A stretch of 64,000 nt of DNA. Source: Oscheius tipulae (taxonomy: Eukaryota > Nematoda > Chromadorea > Rhabditida > Rhabditidae). Shown one piece after another: positions 21,956-34,333 of the stretch; position 1 is the stretch's first letter, and every line of letters starts with the position of its first letter. The DNA is taken from contig JASJZH010000003.1 in assembly GCA_037178975.1 (NCBI GenBank), positions 2,604,001-2,668,000 of the forward strand. Reading direction: 5' to 3'. The notes under the pieces are model-generated. The model was not told the origin of the DNA. It saw nothing but the letters and a program-made list of their open reading frames with translations, and made no database searches. The translations under genes were made by a program, and so were the position numbers.

Positions 21956-23221
21956 ATGTCCGTAGCTTGGGTATCTTCGTACCCGGAACAGAGACGTCGT
22001 GCAGTCTCGTTCGCCACAGTTCTGGAGCCATCGAACTGGCTCTACGCTATTAAGATGCTCGCCTACAACAGAGCCGTCGACGACATTGATATCTACCGCA
22101 GCACACGCCTTGGAATCACATGGCTCGTTGTGTTGTTTGTTGATTAAAACAGCTTTTAGTTACGAAATTACATCGTTCATTAGCTACAATCTAGAAGAGA
22201 CCGAGCATCAAACGTTGAGAAGACTGTTCGGAGAGCCCTTCCTGTCAGAAAACCTATCGTACAGTACGAAAGAAAAGATGGGACGATACTTCAAAAACTT
22301 CATTCGAATGTGAATGATTTTCGTGATTTAATAATTGAGAAATTCAGTCAGAAAAGTGATCACAAATCAACGAAGCAGGATCCTATCAGTGAGGACGATT
22401 TCTACGTTTTATACGACACTATCGATCAGAACATTATCATAAACACTGCCAGCCATACTGCTTGCTACAAAGATTTCACGGTTAGTTGGCTTTTTTGACT
22501 GTAGATTACTTTTAGGCTGTTCCCAACATAAACCTAGAGCAGCTGGTTGAAAGCCTCGACTCGTGCAGAATTTTCAATGAGCTAGGAAAGAAGCACTACC
22601 TCGAGGGAGGAAGTTGGCTCTGCATGCCGAGATATGCCAACGATTTAGATGTAGGTCTTCGTCATTGTTTAAACTGTAGATATGATCTGGGATTTCACAA
22701 GTCTCACGTTATGAATTCGTCAAGATTGAGTCATCGATCGTTTTCAGCATGCCATCACAAAATGTCGTCGATTCTATACGCATATCGTCGAGGAATTTAT
22801 AAATGGATGTTTAAGGGAGGACTACATATCCAGAATATCGTACAGCAGCATCAAGACGCTCGTCAAAGTGTCCAACAATGTATGCTGTTGCTTTCCTTCT
22901 TTGTATAACAATTATGTTCAGAAAACGGTCTATTTCGACTACAGGGAGAGCCATCCGGACAGAGGACCATTCCATAATGAAGAGCGAATTTTCCGAGCTG
23001 ACCGTGAAGTTCGCACTGTCTTCCTGAAACTTTGTAAAATGAGACTCAGCGCCTCGTTACGCTACAAACCAGAAGTCTTCACGTACGCTTTTCCTCTTTT
23101 CCTAGAAAAGAAAAATCGAATTTTTAGCGCCTGCAAATTGAACACGAGAAACACCACATCACGTCTCTCGTTGTACAGCGGAATATATCACGATCGAAAG
23201 CTGGCCATTGCTTCTGAATAA
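21956..23221 (+). CDS. Unrecognised multi-exon protein
   Basis: ATG 21956 (MSVAWVSSYPEQRRRA) to TAA 23219-23221. About seven exons; introns include 22310-22347 (38 nt, which resolves an apparent frame break), one ending near 22745, one at about 22880-22921 and one near 23082-23128. The ~370-residue product is soluble-looking, with 'EPSNWLYAIKMLAYNRAVDD', 'QTLRRLFGEPFLSENLSY', 'LEQLVESLDSCRIFNELG', 'YTHIVEEFINGCLRED' and 'DREVRTVFLKLCKMRLSAS'. It is mostly alpha-helical in appearance. I cannot place it in a family. The first splice junction (about 22130-22160) is uncertain because the obvious intron would be under 30 nt. The gene begins about 210 bp after the MITE. Confidence 0.5.
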
Positions 23222-23956
23222 CCCTTCATTTTGTTTTCAGATTTTTGCATTCTCTAGTTTGTCATAAAATGTTTTCCGCCATTTCTCCAGCTCGCTGTAC
23301 CAGATGTCTTCTCCCAGTACCTATTTTTTCCTTAAAGACAGTCCGCCACCACCAATTTAATTACATTGCGGTCAAGACGAGCAGCTGTCCAACTATCCTC
23401 TTCTAGACTTTTCAAATCTCAGCCTAGGCTATTAAACATGGCAGAGGCGATAGTTTATAACAGCGAGGTCACGCCCTCTTCCCTCGCCGTCAAAAGAACG
23501 CGCCTCAACCCTCTGCTGTCATTTATTTTCACCTAGGAGCACCTCTCTCGCCTGTTTTCTCGATTAATAGTGATAAATTGTGTTGTCATTGATTTTTCAA
23601 GCGGGAATCTTATCCAGAACCTTACCGGTGATCCCTTTGTCAGTACTGTTCAGTTAAAGGGATTATTAGATTCAAGGGACAATAAGTAATAGATTCGTCG
23701 TCACTTCTTTGGCTTTTTTTCAGCCAAAAACCTTTCACCTCCGACGAAAGTAAAAGCACTGATCAATATGGTCAACCATGAACGCGCACCAACCCTTTTC
23801 CGCCGAACCTCTTTCTCACAACAGCCGCTGTAATTTGTCTTTGTTCCTGTCTCCCTGACCATCCATGATTCATTCTCTTGTTTCAATACTGTTCCATAGT
23901 ACAACGTCCTTTATAATCCTGTTTTTCAGGTACCTGTTCCTCGGCTGATCCGTAAG
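23222..23956. other. Intergenic stretch, no supported gene
   Basis: This holds 3' and 5' flanks. A 67-codon minus-strand frame at 23701-23904 has no context. GTTTTTCAG at about 23930 precedes the next ATG and may be a trans-splice acceptor. Confidence 0.4.
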
Positions 23957-24842
23957 ATGATTCGACTCTTGTTGACACTGCTATTGTTTACTTCAGGTCA
24001 GTTTCCTTCCTATTTTTAGCGATAAATATACGGATGTACGAGAGCCAGACCGTTTTAGGTGAATCAGCCGTCAGTGTTTATTTTAGTGGAGGGAAAGACC
24101 ACTAATCAATTGTACCATTTTCAGTCTATTCATCCACAATCCCGACTCGCTCCTGCCTCGACGACTGTCTCTGCGAGCAGGACGAGAACAATCCGCTCAT
24201 CCGCTGCGAGAATGGCGACCGTCGGACGATCCTTCTCCCATCGCAACCGATGCCCGGATATGAAATCATTGGTAATACGCTTTTGTTCTTTTTCTTTTCT
24301 TAACGTCTTGTTCAGCCATTCCCTGCAACGACGTCCACTACTTACCCTCAGCCGAACTTCTCCTCGCCGCCTTCCCCGACCTGAAGGCCATCGACGTGGA
24401 GGGAAACCCGAATCTCGACTGCTCGCTGCTCCCCTCGCTCAAGGAACACATTGTTATCAGTGAGTTGCTTTTCTCTCTCTCTCCGCTTCCGGTCAGTCTC
24501 GTAGAGGGGTATACGCCCTTTTGAATAAGTATTTAAGCTTCGTGAACCCCTCAAACCATTACTTTTCCAGACAGCGACTGTGACAAGCCAGCCGCCGAGG
24601 CCTTCAAGTGCAGCTCCATCGACGAAACCGTATGTTTCTCGTCTATTTTCTCGCTCTAATTTCCTATTCAGGAATGCGACTGGAAGTGCCGCACCCTGCA
24701 GAAGATCAAGGAACTGTGGAAGAAGTTCAAGGAGGGCTTCAAAAAGACAGTCAAGGACTGGGAGCTCGAGGATAAAATGCAAGACGTCCAGGATTGGTTC
24801 CACACCACCTTCAACAAAATCAAGACGGCCGTCAACCAGTAG
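23957..24842 (+). CDS. Small secreted cysteine-rich protein with amphipathic helical tail
   Basis: Five exons join in frame from ATG 23957 to TAG 24840-24842, giving about 190 residues. A signal peptide (MIRLLLTLLLFTSVYS) is followed by a Cys-rich part ('SCLDDCLCEQDENNPLIRCE', 'IPCNDVHYL'), one leucine-rich-repeat-like segment ('LKAIDVEGNPNLDCSLLPSL'), further cysteines ('ECDWKCRTLQ') and a highly charged helix ('KELWKKFKEGFKKTVKDWE'). Even numbers of cysteines and the signal peptide point to an extracellular disulfide-bonded protein. The tail could bind membranes or another helix. I know no named family with this layout; a role in host or microbe interaction would be speculation. Confidence 0.65.
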
Positions 24843-25122
24843 TAGACGAGCTATTTCTTATTCTTCCAATTTCATTTCATGCCTGTACATGTGCTTGCCG
24901 TCATTCTCACATATTGTAAGCTTCTATGCTCCCTCTTTTGCTTGTAAAATATACCATTGCAACACAAATAATTCATTAATTTTTGGACTAGGAAGAAGGA
25001 CATAACAGTACCGGTATGGGAGTTGGAGTAGGAGAGACGTGAAAACCTCAATTCTTGGGGGGCCCGTTTAGGAATACTGATCATGATCAAATTTACAAAA
25101 AAAAAAACCGGCAACACAAGGA

Positions 25123-27088
25123 CTAGAGAAGGACCCGAGGACCGTGATCAAGAGCCGAGGAGACATCGGACGAGTAGCCACCAATTCGGACGGCCCAGGA
25201 GACCTGCTCTCGGGGTCGAAGTGGCCGTCGGCGAGGAACTGATCGGGCTCGAGAGGCTACCCTTCTCGCACCTCGTTGAATATCTCTTCTCGGCGTCTCC
25301 TGTCCCAAAAGAGGGGCCATTGACTCTGGAACTGAGCCCGTGGAGTCAGTGACAGGCCGTCGAGATTTTGGCGACTCTTTGACGATTGGGTACTGCTTGT
25401 AGACGACGTCAAATTGGCAGAGAGGACAGCGACGATTGGACAGCAGCCACGGATCGACGCATTTCGGATGGAATTCATGGCCGCAGAATAAAACGCGTAG
25501 CTCGACACCTTCGCGGTATTCTTCCAGGCAGATCGAACAGCGATCCTGGAAATAACTTGTGATTTTTTTTTTTTTTGGAATTCATCGCATGGAAACCTTT
25601 TCTCACAGGCTACGAATTGAGGGTTTGAGCATTTTGGAGACAAAAGTTGACAACTTTTCGGTGTCAACGAATGGGATTGCCCAAAAATGTTGTTGAAATG
25701 TGACCTATTGAAGCATCTACTCACCTGGCCAGCTACAGTATTCGCCACCGAGGTGAGCGATCCAAAGACCGGGAAATAGCTGGATCGCACTTTCCTCAGC
25801 CTCGCGAACGGTCTCTTCTTTTTCTGATCGTCCTTCTGTACCTTTCGGATCTCCATTTTGTTCACCGCGGATCGAGCCAGAGTTCGGAGCCAGAGATCTC
25901 TATGAACTGTTGGCCTCCATCTAATCTTGACAAAAACGAGCACTGTGATGAAGGAAACCAACAGGATCAAGAGACCCACCAGGGCCAGGTTCAACAGTGT
26001 GGGTCGGAAAACCTGGATTGGTGGAATGAAAAAGATAGGGAGAGAGACTACCTGTAGTTTGAGAACCTGTGTGCTTCGAGGCTCGACGAACACCAGCTGA
26101 ATGTTGGTCTCGGCTCCGGCAGCCGCCGAATCGGACAGGGCTGTCCGCAGCCGGGTCGTCTCATTGTCGTCGAGAATGATCACAGGGATTTTAGAGGAAC
26201 GAATCTGGAGAGGAAACTTGAAAGAGAAAGGGATTTTCAGTACCTTGAGAGCCTTGTTCTGTTGAATCCTGGAACGAGGACCGACTACCAGAGCGAGAGC
26301 TCCAGACTTTTCAGCAAAACGTGCCTGGAAGAGAAAGGGTTAGTTAAAAAATCTCAGCAGTTTCTCGACAGTCTTATTGTGATCACTCTCTGTCAGATCC
26401 GATGGATAGTTTTTTGTAAATCTGTCTTCTAGGCAGGAAATTGGAGGCACACTATGATTCATAATGTAGTCTCACTAGAACAGATATCTCTAGCATTTTT
26501 CTTACTTTACGAGAGTCACAAGCCAAACTCTGTAAACAGGTTCAGTAGTTTGACCAGTAAGCACAGTATCTTACTTTGTCGAGGCTTCTCTTGCTTACAC
26601 TGTCTCTCACTGTTGCTATATACTGGCTGATACTGTCAGGTAGTGTTACTCGCTGTCCGACTGATAGCTCAACTGTATGACTGCTACTCTACCTAATTAG
26701 TCTTGTTATTCGACTAACTGATCTGTTCTCTGAGCTGTTCCTTTCCTATACAGAGACTCACGCTTATCTTAAAGGTTCTGGTTGGTTATATTTAAAACAC
26801 AGCTCGTTATCCCATGAAAAGACATGCTTACCTGATTGTCGATGGCCACACATCCTGTCAAAAACGGCTGAACCTCGTCAACGAAGACCACAGCTATGTG
26901 TCCGAACAGGGTTCGATCGAGTCCTTTCCTTCTGGCATCACAGGCTCGAAATGTGGACACCTGAAAGCTGTTCCCTCAGCATCTGCATCTACAATCGGGG
27001 AGCGACACCAACACAGTGGCGGCAACTTCAAATGGATCCCGTTGAATGGACGTTATTTATGATGGCGGGATGGTCATTTCCCGTCGTT

Positions 27089-27125
<37 letters not shown>

Positions 27126-29604
27126 TACATGCCAAAAAAGAGTAATTGGTACTCGATCTTAGATTCTGGACATGCGATTGATGAGAGATACTAGTCTTTC
27201 GTCACCCTAAGATCTTGAAATGGCTCTAGAGAATATGTCCTCTTTGTCTTCAGATTTTTGAATGAGCTACACACTCATGTGTCGATCCTATGGTTAGGAC
27301 CTGTCTCTAGAATCAGACTATAACTGTCTCTCTTTCTGGAAGAGTAGTTACCATATCTAATCCTATCGGGGAAGCTGGCACTCTTAGACTCTCTGGACTT
27401 GTGGCGTAAATCACAGGACTTTCAATGACTGTGGTCAGAGGACAGAGGGGTGGAAACCCTGGGCTGGCCTGGCCGACGCGAAGAAATCCAGATACCTAGT
27501 TTGTTTGTCTCTTTCCGTGCAAAAGATTCTATAGGATCCTAGGCGCTGGCCTCTGGATTTGTAGATTGGTAAGGTATGTCATGAGGGCTTGGTCCTATCT
27601 TTGCAAGGTATAGTTCCACGTGAATGGAATCCAAAGAGAAGACCCTTTGTCTCTCACAACTATACTCTCCTCCCCGCTCTATCCCGTTCACATCATCCCA
27701 GCCGTTCAGGTGCGCTGTCGCTCGTAAATCGTCCCCCTTCCTAACAGCGTTCCCCCATCTGGTGTCGGCTCTCGTAAAGATATCTTGTAAAAACCCTCCC
27801 CCTCCATCTTACAGCCCATCCTTTGGCGTAATTGTCGTCTGTGTGTGGTCGCCGACGCCGTCTTCCCCTCTTTTTATCCGCCACATCCTATTGAAACGGA
27901 GCCGAATCGAATTCGGACGACGGCATTACCGACCAACGTACACCGACCTAATGGAGATTAGTCTCGGAAAAGAGAGGAAAGAGAGACGGGGGGTTAGACT
28001 TTTAAACAGTTTTCAGTGCTTGGTGGAGATGTGTTTGGTTCGGAGGGTTTTGCATATAAGTTAGGTCTGTGATGGATAAAAAATGACAAATATGTGAGCC
28101 AGAATCGGTCAACAGTTCTACAGACATGGGCAAGAACCAAATGTCTGTGGTTGTCCAATAGTTTTTGTTCGCCTCCAGCTATCCTTTCAAGCAATGACAG
28201 AGTATACCAAGCCATATCAAAAGGCTTTGATGTCCAGTAAGATTCTTATAGTGTTGGAAATCTCGAGAGCTCTGCATGGTCACAGTAATAATGGTACAAG
28301 TTCTTTCTGTAAAGACAAAACCTCTGAGTATCCTTTCAGAAAGAAAGTCACGTTACTCGTACTGTCAGTAGAGAGGCAGTCTCAGATGACGTTTAGAGTT
28401 GACCAGTCTCAAAGATCTGACTATAGGATCTGTGGGAGTCAACTGCTTATCTAGACCAGAACTCCTGACTCTTGACTGTCTAGCATTGTCTCTCAAACCC
28501 ATTTCTTAATCCACCTGTTCGTTTTTCCTGCCTGCCCAATCTGAGCCTCTAATTCTGCTAATTGTCGTGGTTACCCTTCCTGCCAGATGTCTTTGGGAGA
28601 GAACACCTGGTCTCTCTGTCTCTCCGAGTCAGGAAATAAACCTTCCGAAAAGAAAATATTGCTGTCACTGCACAAGGCCACACTGACTAAAAATATGAGA
28701 GTCTGGCCCTCTTCTTTGCATCTCCTAATTGGCCCCAATTTGTCTTCGCTTCGTCTTCTTCTTCCCCCTCCCGGAATAATGCTGGTGGTCCCCTCCCCTC
28801 TCGAAAACGAATTGCCAAAAAGAGAGAAGAGTAAGATCGAAATATATTGGTTGAGGCCGGGTGTCAACAGGTCCCCGGAGGCTCGTCGATTCCGGCTCGC
28901 GTCGTCAAAGGAACCGCGACCCAGAGAATTTTTCTCCCGGGTGCCAATCCGCCACGGATTAGTACGAGTAAGAGGCGGTGAGATCACTTACAGCCAGGGA
29001 TAAGGTATGTGAGGTCGGGGACAGAGACTGTGTCGTTCCATTGGGACAGAGCATTATTGTGGGAGTAAAGAAGCAGAACACGAGTCATAAGAAGGGTTTG
29101 ACGCCCAAATTAATTCAAAACTGGACCAGTTCATGATTATCTACCTACTTCAATGTCAAAACTGAGTAATGAAAAGATCTAATCAGGCTCATTGGAAGAT
29201 CCCTACTCCCAGTGTCGTTCTCTAGTCTCACTTTATGGACCCAGGAATTCATTTTTTACTTAGAGACTGTTCTACGACGTAGTAGCTTGAACCAAATCCC
29301 TACATCTTCACAGAACGTCGTAAGGTTAAAAAATGCTTTCTTGGCATCAAAACACCGGGTTGAATAGCACGTAACCATTTCAAGACTGACTACAGTAATA
29401 CAAAGCTTTTCCTGTACCCACCTGTACGACCTTGCCAGTGGTTTCGTAATTGTATCCGACGGGAGAAAAGCTTCCAAATAGGCGTAAGTTGTTGTTGAGC
29501 TGATTGACGACTAAGTCGACATTGTCCGGAGGGACGGAGGAGATGAGTGGTCGAGAGGTTGCAAAGGGAATAAAATTGAGTAGGGCTAGGAGTGAGCAGA
29601 GCAT
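25123..29604 (-). CDS. plr-1: PA-TM-RING E3 ubiquitin ligase (PLR-1/ZNRF3/RNF13 type)
   Basis: Six exons (29422-29604, 26832-26960, 26244-26324, 26052-26204, 25725-26012, 25123-25545) sum to 1257 nt, 418 residues, with every junction in phase. Domain order: signal peptide ([17 protein letters not shown]), protease-associated domain ('[19 protein letters not shown]', '[20 protein letters not shown]', '[13 protein letters not shown]'), one membrane helix ('[19 protein letters not shown]'), then a C3H2C3 RING-H2 finger ('[20 protein letters not shown]', [15 protein letters not shown]) and a basic tail. Such ligases clear membrane proteins; worm PLR-1 removes Frizzled and Ror receptors from the surface. 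Intron 1 (26961-29421) is about 2.46 kb, far above the local norm, and intron 2 is about 0.5 kb. Which PA-TM-RING subfamily applies is less sure than the architecture. Confidence 0.88.
26961..29421 (-). other. Long first intron of the PA-TM-RING gene
   Basis: The donor at 29421 and acceptor at 26961 are both phase 0 and join the signal-peptide exon to the PA domain. The intron holds a (TC)n tract at 27091-27120 and pyrimidine-rich runs. Open frames at 27624-28064 and 28587-29003 (+, with a matching frame on the other strand) look like composition artefacts. Such a large intron in a gene otherwise using short introns may carry regulatory elements. Confidence 0.6.
27091..27120. repeat. (TC)n microsatellite
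   Basis: About 15 TC units are directly visible inside the long intron. Confidence 0.9.
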
Positions 29605-32280
29605 GGCATGAACCTGTAAGTTTATTCGGTCAAGAGTCAGGAAAAGTGACTGGGAGAGAGAAGGAAAGAGAGAAGCGAGGATCACTCGTCCGGTAGGCGG
29701 GGCTTGCACGACGTGCACATAAAAATGATATAAGGGAGGACAACGACGTCGACGACCCCGATTGAGAAGGCGATCGATGTCGTTCAAAGCACCACGACAT
29801 AAATCGTATAATTAGAACATGTGGTCCGACGAGCCAGAGCGACTGGACGGGCCCGAGGAGGAAAGAGCACATGGGCGTCGAGACAAAGGGGGCTACTGAA
29901 TGTGAGAGAGCGGAGATCTGACCGGCTGAAGGTACCTAAACGGTTTTGAGGAAATTACAAACGGACAGAAAACTCTCTATTGGCATAAAAATGGCCCATC
30001 CAACATATTCAACCAACCACAAAGGTCTCTGACAGTAGGCAGTTAAAAGGCCAGAAAGGACCGATTGATTTCGTAACTTGAGACTGGTTAAACAGTTCGG
30101 ACATTCTACTAAATCATACCAGCTAAATTAAAGTATCTCTCAGCTAATGTCAAGATTCGGAAAAGTTCTCTGACAGAAAGTTAAGTTCTAACTGGTTTCA
30201 TGGTTCGATGCGAACTCTTATATTGTGTGGGAGATATGCAGGTTCCCAATTTTACAAAGCTTTTTCCAAAACATCTATCTCTTCCCACAGTCTCTAATTT
30301 TTGAGAGATCATAGGAGTAAAGTGAACTGGAAATGTACCCTAAGAACTGGGGATCATACTAACCAGTGAAGGGTAATCAAAAGACATATTTAGAGTACCA
30401 AACCAGCCGTCTACGACGGCTTTGCTATCCTTTTGCCTTGACTTTGCATTGAAAACAGGCGAAACATACCCAATAGCAGAAGTTCCCTAAGCTTCCCCAT
30501 AAGCTGACTTATCAACCTAATTCTTGACATGCCATGACTTGCCAGATTTTTGCTCGTGGTGACGCACAGTCACACCATTATGCATTCGTAGTAAAGAGAT
30601 TACGGTAAGATGATAGCGGAAAAATCTGAAGGTAACGGTTGAAGCCTATGTGCATCTCAGCAGGTTTTACACCCCTGAGAGCGGGACGATCTTATAGCTT
30701 CATGAGGTTCAGAAAAAAACGGATCTGCTGACAGTCAACTAATCACTTTGATGAGAACACAGTAGGGAGGAAGATGATTCAAACCCAATTGAAAAGAGTC
30801 AATGAATCGAGGCCAGTCAGTGCAAACAGATCTAAAGCTTCTAAGAATTCAAATCAGTCGCCAAGGAGCCCAAACATCAGCTCATTTACAACCGGACCGG
30901 GGGGTTTATTGGCTGGCAATCGACTACTATTATAACCGCCGGCGACAATACTAAACGGACTGGGAGTCACTCCCGGACGGAGAATGAATCATTGTAGCAA
31001 AAACATCGAGTTCCAAGAAGATGGATGGCGGAGGTGTGAAGTTGACCCGTGGGAGGCGAGGCAAAAAAGACTGCCGCCACAGCCGCCTTGACAGCACTAA
31101 TCATAACAGACAGTGTGAGATCTGATCGGGTCAACTCGCGACGAGAGAGCGACAGAGAGAGGCGGGAGAATCGGATAAACATACACAAACAGTCCCCGCT
31201 TCGCACCTGTTTTCCGGGCAAGAACTATGCCGACACTTCACACTGAGGATGTGAATATGGGAGCGAGTGGGAGAGAGTCTGGAACAAGAAGGAATTGTAG
31301 GGAGATGGTCGTTTTCAGATTGCAAACAGTTCTTATGACTCACATTAAGATTGGACTGCTAGTAACAGACTCTAAGAACAAGATTGAGTATGGTGACCGG
31401 CCAGTGGATGGAAGGACAAGCTTATAGTTCATACCAATGAACCATTCTGGAGAGTCACATAGAGTGGGACATAAACATTTGAACATGCAATGTACAATTC
31501 AGTACTTGATGTTCAAGAGACACAGGGACAGTCTGAAACCAGTGTTTCAGAGGGCTAAGAGAACTGACTCAGTGAGAGACAATATGATCAATGAATCCCA
31601 TAAGACAGGCAACTGTTAGAAATGCTCTGGGAAGATGATTAGTTACGGCTCCTGGTCCTAAGATACAGCGTTTCTCATCTATTTCCGCCTTCCTCCTGAA
31701 GGAGATGGGAGGCAAGCACTTCCGTTCGTCGTGATTAGAATGGAAATGAGAAATAGGGAGAGAGATGAAAGATACTACGGTCGTAGCCAATACTAGAGGG
31801 TCTTACTTTGGGAAGAGGCTGTTACCAACTCTGTTGTAGAACCAAGGAGCTCTGAACAGCTCCCTCAAGTTCTGGGAGTGGGTAAGAGTATCTGGATCAT
31901 CTAACCAGTCCAGAGGGCAATCCTTGGACAGGCTCCGCGTTGAAGAAAGACTATAGAAACTGTCCAAATGAAGGAGGTAATAAAGGTTGTTACGCTAAAG
32001 TATTCTGCAAAATCAAAACCTCTAGAAGAACCTGAAGGCAACCAAAAAGAAGGAAGAGAGAAGGCCGTGTTATGCGCGCGTCTTTTACGAGCATGCGTAC
32101 TGGGGAGACATCAAAAGAGCCGCGACGCTTATCTTTATCAGAAGAGCAGCTGTAAAAGGCTCTGAAGGAGGACAGGGGCCACTCTCCCGGTTTCTGTGCC
32201 GACAGTTGTTCACGCCTGTCTCTCTCTCGCACCCCAATCCGATTATGCTAAATAATGACGAAAGTCTGGAGAGGTACAGA
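29605..32280. other. 2.7 kb stretch without a supported gene
   Basis: No exon chain with splice signals and coding bias was seen on either strand. The only recognisable feature is one copy of a dispersed repeat at about 30400-30610. The region is upstream of the PA-TM-RING gene, so it may contain its promoter. Confidence 0.45.
30400..30610 (+). repeat. Dispersed ~200 bp repeat, copy 1
   Basis: It begins AACCAGCCGTCTACGACGGC and matches 51597-51785 throughout ('TTCTTGACATGCCAT', 'CTCGTGGTGACGCAC'). The palindrome CCGTCTACGACGG lies near its start. It does not code. Confidence 0.75.
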
Positions 32281-32394
32281 ATCCTTTTATTGGATGGTAT
32301 CTAAATATAGTAGAGAGAAATAAAGTTTGGCAAATCGAGTTGCAGAACAATAAAAAGTAGAAACTATTTCTCGCTGGTCGACTCTGCCAGCTTC

Positions 32395-33068
32395 TTGATC
32401 GCCTCTCCGACCTTCCTCATTGTGGCTCTCGTCATGGTAAAGAATTGCGACAAAATATACGAGTACTTCTTGAGTCGACGTCTTCGCCAACAGTACTTTT
32501 ACCATGTAAGTTCGCTTCCATACCTAGGAATAGTCTGCCAGGGTCCACAATATTGTCACTTTTCTTTTAGTCTTTTCAGGCAAAATAACTCAATCTTTGG
32601 CTTCGGTATATTCTGCAAAGTTGAATAGCGCGTCGAGAACTACAACTTCCAGTACATGGTAAAACTAAAAAACCCTGTTATTCTGGAAAAACTGCTGGAA
32701 AGATATAGAAAGTGAGAGAGAGAGAGAACAGAAGAAAAGAGGAAGGCCGATCGACTGGACGAGCTGCTTCGACACGAGTTGAAGGTCCGACGAGCATGAC
32801 CTTCTCCACAGAAGAAGCTAAACGCGTCAAGTCTGTTGCTCTCTACACAGTGCAAATACCACATTCAGCTATCGTCCATCGTCGTTTGTTCCAGGAGACG
32901 TCCCGATATCGACATCGTTTCCACACACTGACCAACTACCAGACTGGCCGACCCACTTCCAGCACGGTCATGCATTCGGTTCCATTCAGAAAGTTTCCGG
33001 CCGACAAGATGAAGAAGCAGAACACGAGTCAGGTCAAGAAGGAAAAACCCATCTACTCCGAGTTTTGA
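32395..33068 (+). CDS. Uncertain small plus-strand gene
   Basis: The last exon, from about 32902 to TGA 33066-33068 ('RYRHRFHTLTNYQTGRPTS', ending 'KKEKPIYSEF'), has strong C/G third-position bias. Upstream pieces also look coding: 32434-32505 ('KIYEYFLSRRLRQQYFYH', followed by GTAAGT), about 32632-32705 ('VENYNFQYMVKLKNPVILEK') and about 32745-32790 ('KADRLDELLRHELKVRR'). Joining them needs an intron under 30 nt near 32707, where a GAGAGA run occurs, so the model is incomplete. The minus strand at 32364-32430 also has a short biased frame ('KVGEAIKKLAESTSEK'), and an antisense gene cannot be excluded. No family was recognised. Confidence 0.35.
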
Positions 33069-33336
33069 GACTAGTTTTTATAATAAATGCTTGCTTTACT
33101 CTTTTGAGACTGTCAGAGGTATTACGGAGAAGGGTTGAGCAGGACAGCGGTTCTCTCCCAATATAGAGCCGAGAGGGGAGCTGCTCAACTTCGAGATGAT
33201 TGTACTTATCCATTCTTTATATCCAAAGTGTCTGTTTTGTGGGCTCGGACAGACAAACAAACAAACAGAGTCCGTCACAGAAGCCATCGATAGTAGGAAT
33301 TTTGAATTTATTTATTATTTATCCTCGTTGTGTTTC

Positions 33337-34208
33337 CTACAAAGTGAAACTCTTGCCGGTCGACTTCGACTTGGTCGTTGTCTTCCTGTCCTCGTGACTC
33401 TCTCTGCTCATCTTGACTATCTTGGAGCTCTGCCAGTCCTCTTTGTCCTCGTCGTCCAGTCGCAGCGTCTTGTATTCCGGATCGGACCCGTCCCTCGTCC
33501 CAGTGATCTCTCGTCTCGCCTTCATGAGCCTCGGCTGGTCTACCACGACTGGCAGAGTCTCGCTCCTTGCCACCGCACTCTTCAGCACGGATTTCTTTTG
33601 TTCCGGCTGCTGCTGTTCCGTCGACTCCCCCGAGGTCTTCTTCGGCGGGTCGGTCGTCCTCGTCGTCTGCAGTCCCGTCTCTGGTGGATCCTTGGCAGTC
33701 TTCTGCTTCTTCCTCGTCCAGCACATCAGCCCGCGATCGAGGAGATTCCAACTGAATAAGTTATGGGGAGAATTGGAGTAAGGTTGACAGGTTATGGCTC
33801 ATCACGACTGATCTTGTTCCTGTTGCAGGAATAACAAGATTGCTTGTCGAGTCTGATCCCCAGATTAAACTTGACATGCTAAGGAGGGGCAATCTGGCAG
33901 CTATCGTTAATCTAGGAGTAGCTGTTCATGTTGGACAGGACGACACGCAATGCCGAAGGACAAGGAGGAGGAGAAGAACACCTCTCCTCACTTTTAGAAC
34001 AGTCGCAGTACCCTCCTTGTCAGAGTTGAGCACGATCAGCTCTTTTCTTCACCAGTCTAAAACATGTGTATGGGGATAGTGAAGTCTGAGCCAATCATCC
34101 ATTCTGTCAATACCCCACACCTGCAGTCATTACATTTCTAATCTTCTTTTCCTTCTCGAGAACGGCATCTGCCTTTGGGTGGATGGGCGGAGGCGACCTT
34201 GGCTTCAT
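33337..34208 (-). CDS. Unrecognised hydrophilic charged protein
   Basis: Exon 1 (34134-34208, 'MKPRSPPPIHPKADAVLEKE') has ATG at 34208 and a GTAATG donor. The last exon ends in TAG at 33337 and is best read in the frame with '...EQKKSVLKSAVARSETLP', 'PRLMKARREITGTRDGSDPE' and 'EDRKTTTKSKSTGKSFTL', because its codons are heavily C/G-ending. A second frame is also open across the same exon. With exon 1 ending in phase 0, a CAG acceptor near 33706 would fit; using the acceptor at 33752 would put translation into the other frame. The product is Lys/Glu/Thr-rich and probably disordered. No family is recognised. Confidence 0.5.
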
Positions 34209-34333
34209 CTCTTTCTCTCCGCGAACGGGTTCCGCCTCTGCCCGGTTCTCAGTTGTCTGCCCCCGGGCACCATTTCTCTCCCCCTACTTTCTGGCTTACT
34301 CCAATTAGTTTCAATTGGTTACTGTTTCAGACG

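Noticed and set aside
22300-22320. Apparent stop/frameshift in the 22-23 kb gene
   Set aside because: A 38 nt intron (22310-22347) with proper GT...AG removes it and keeps the frame.
27624-28064. 146-codon plus-strand frame rich in Pro and Ser
   Set aside because: It lies inside the proven 2.46 kb intron, has no splice context, and reflects pyrimidine-rich DNA rather than coding bias.
28571-29003. Overlapping 138-codon frames on both strands
   Set aside because: Both strands are open over the same region, and neither has C/G third-position bias or recognisable motifs.
2100-32000. CRISPR arrays, bacterial operons or ribosome-binding sites
   Set aside because: The sequence is plainly intron-rich eukaryotic DNA; no regularly spaced direct repeats or Shine-Dalgarno-led gene strings were seen.
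33308-33751. Alternative minus-strand frame 'LESPRSRADVLDEEEAEDC...'
   Set aside because: It overlaps the frame chosen for the 33.3-34.2 kb gene; codon third positions favour the other frame, although the splice phase at 33752 would allow it.
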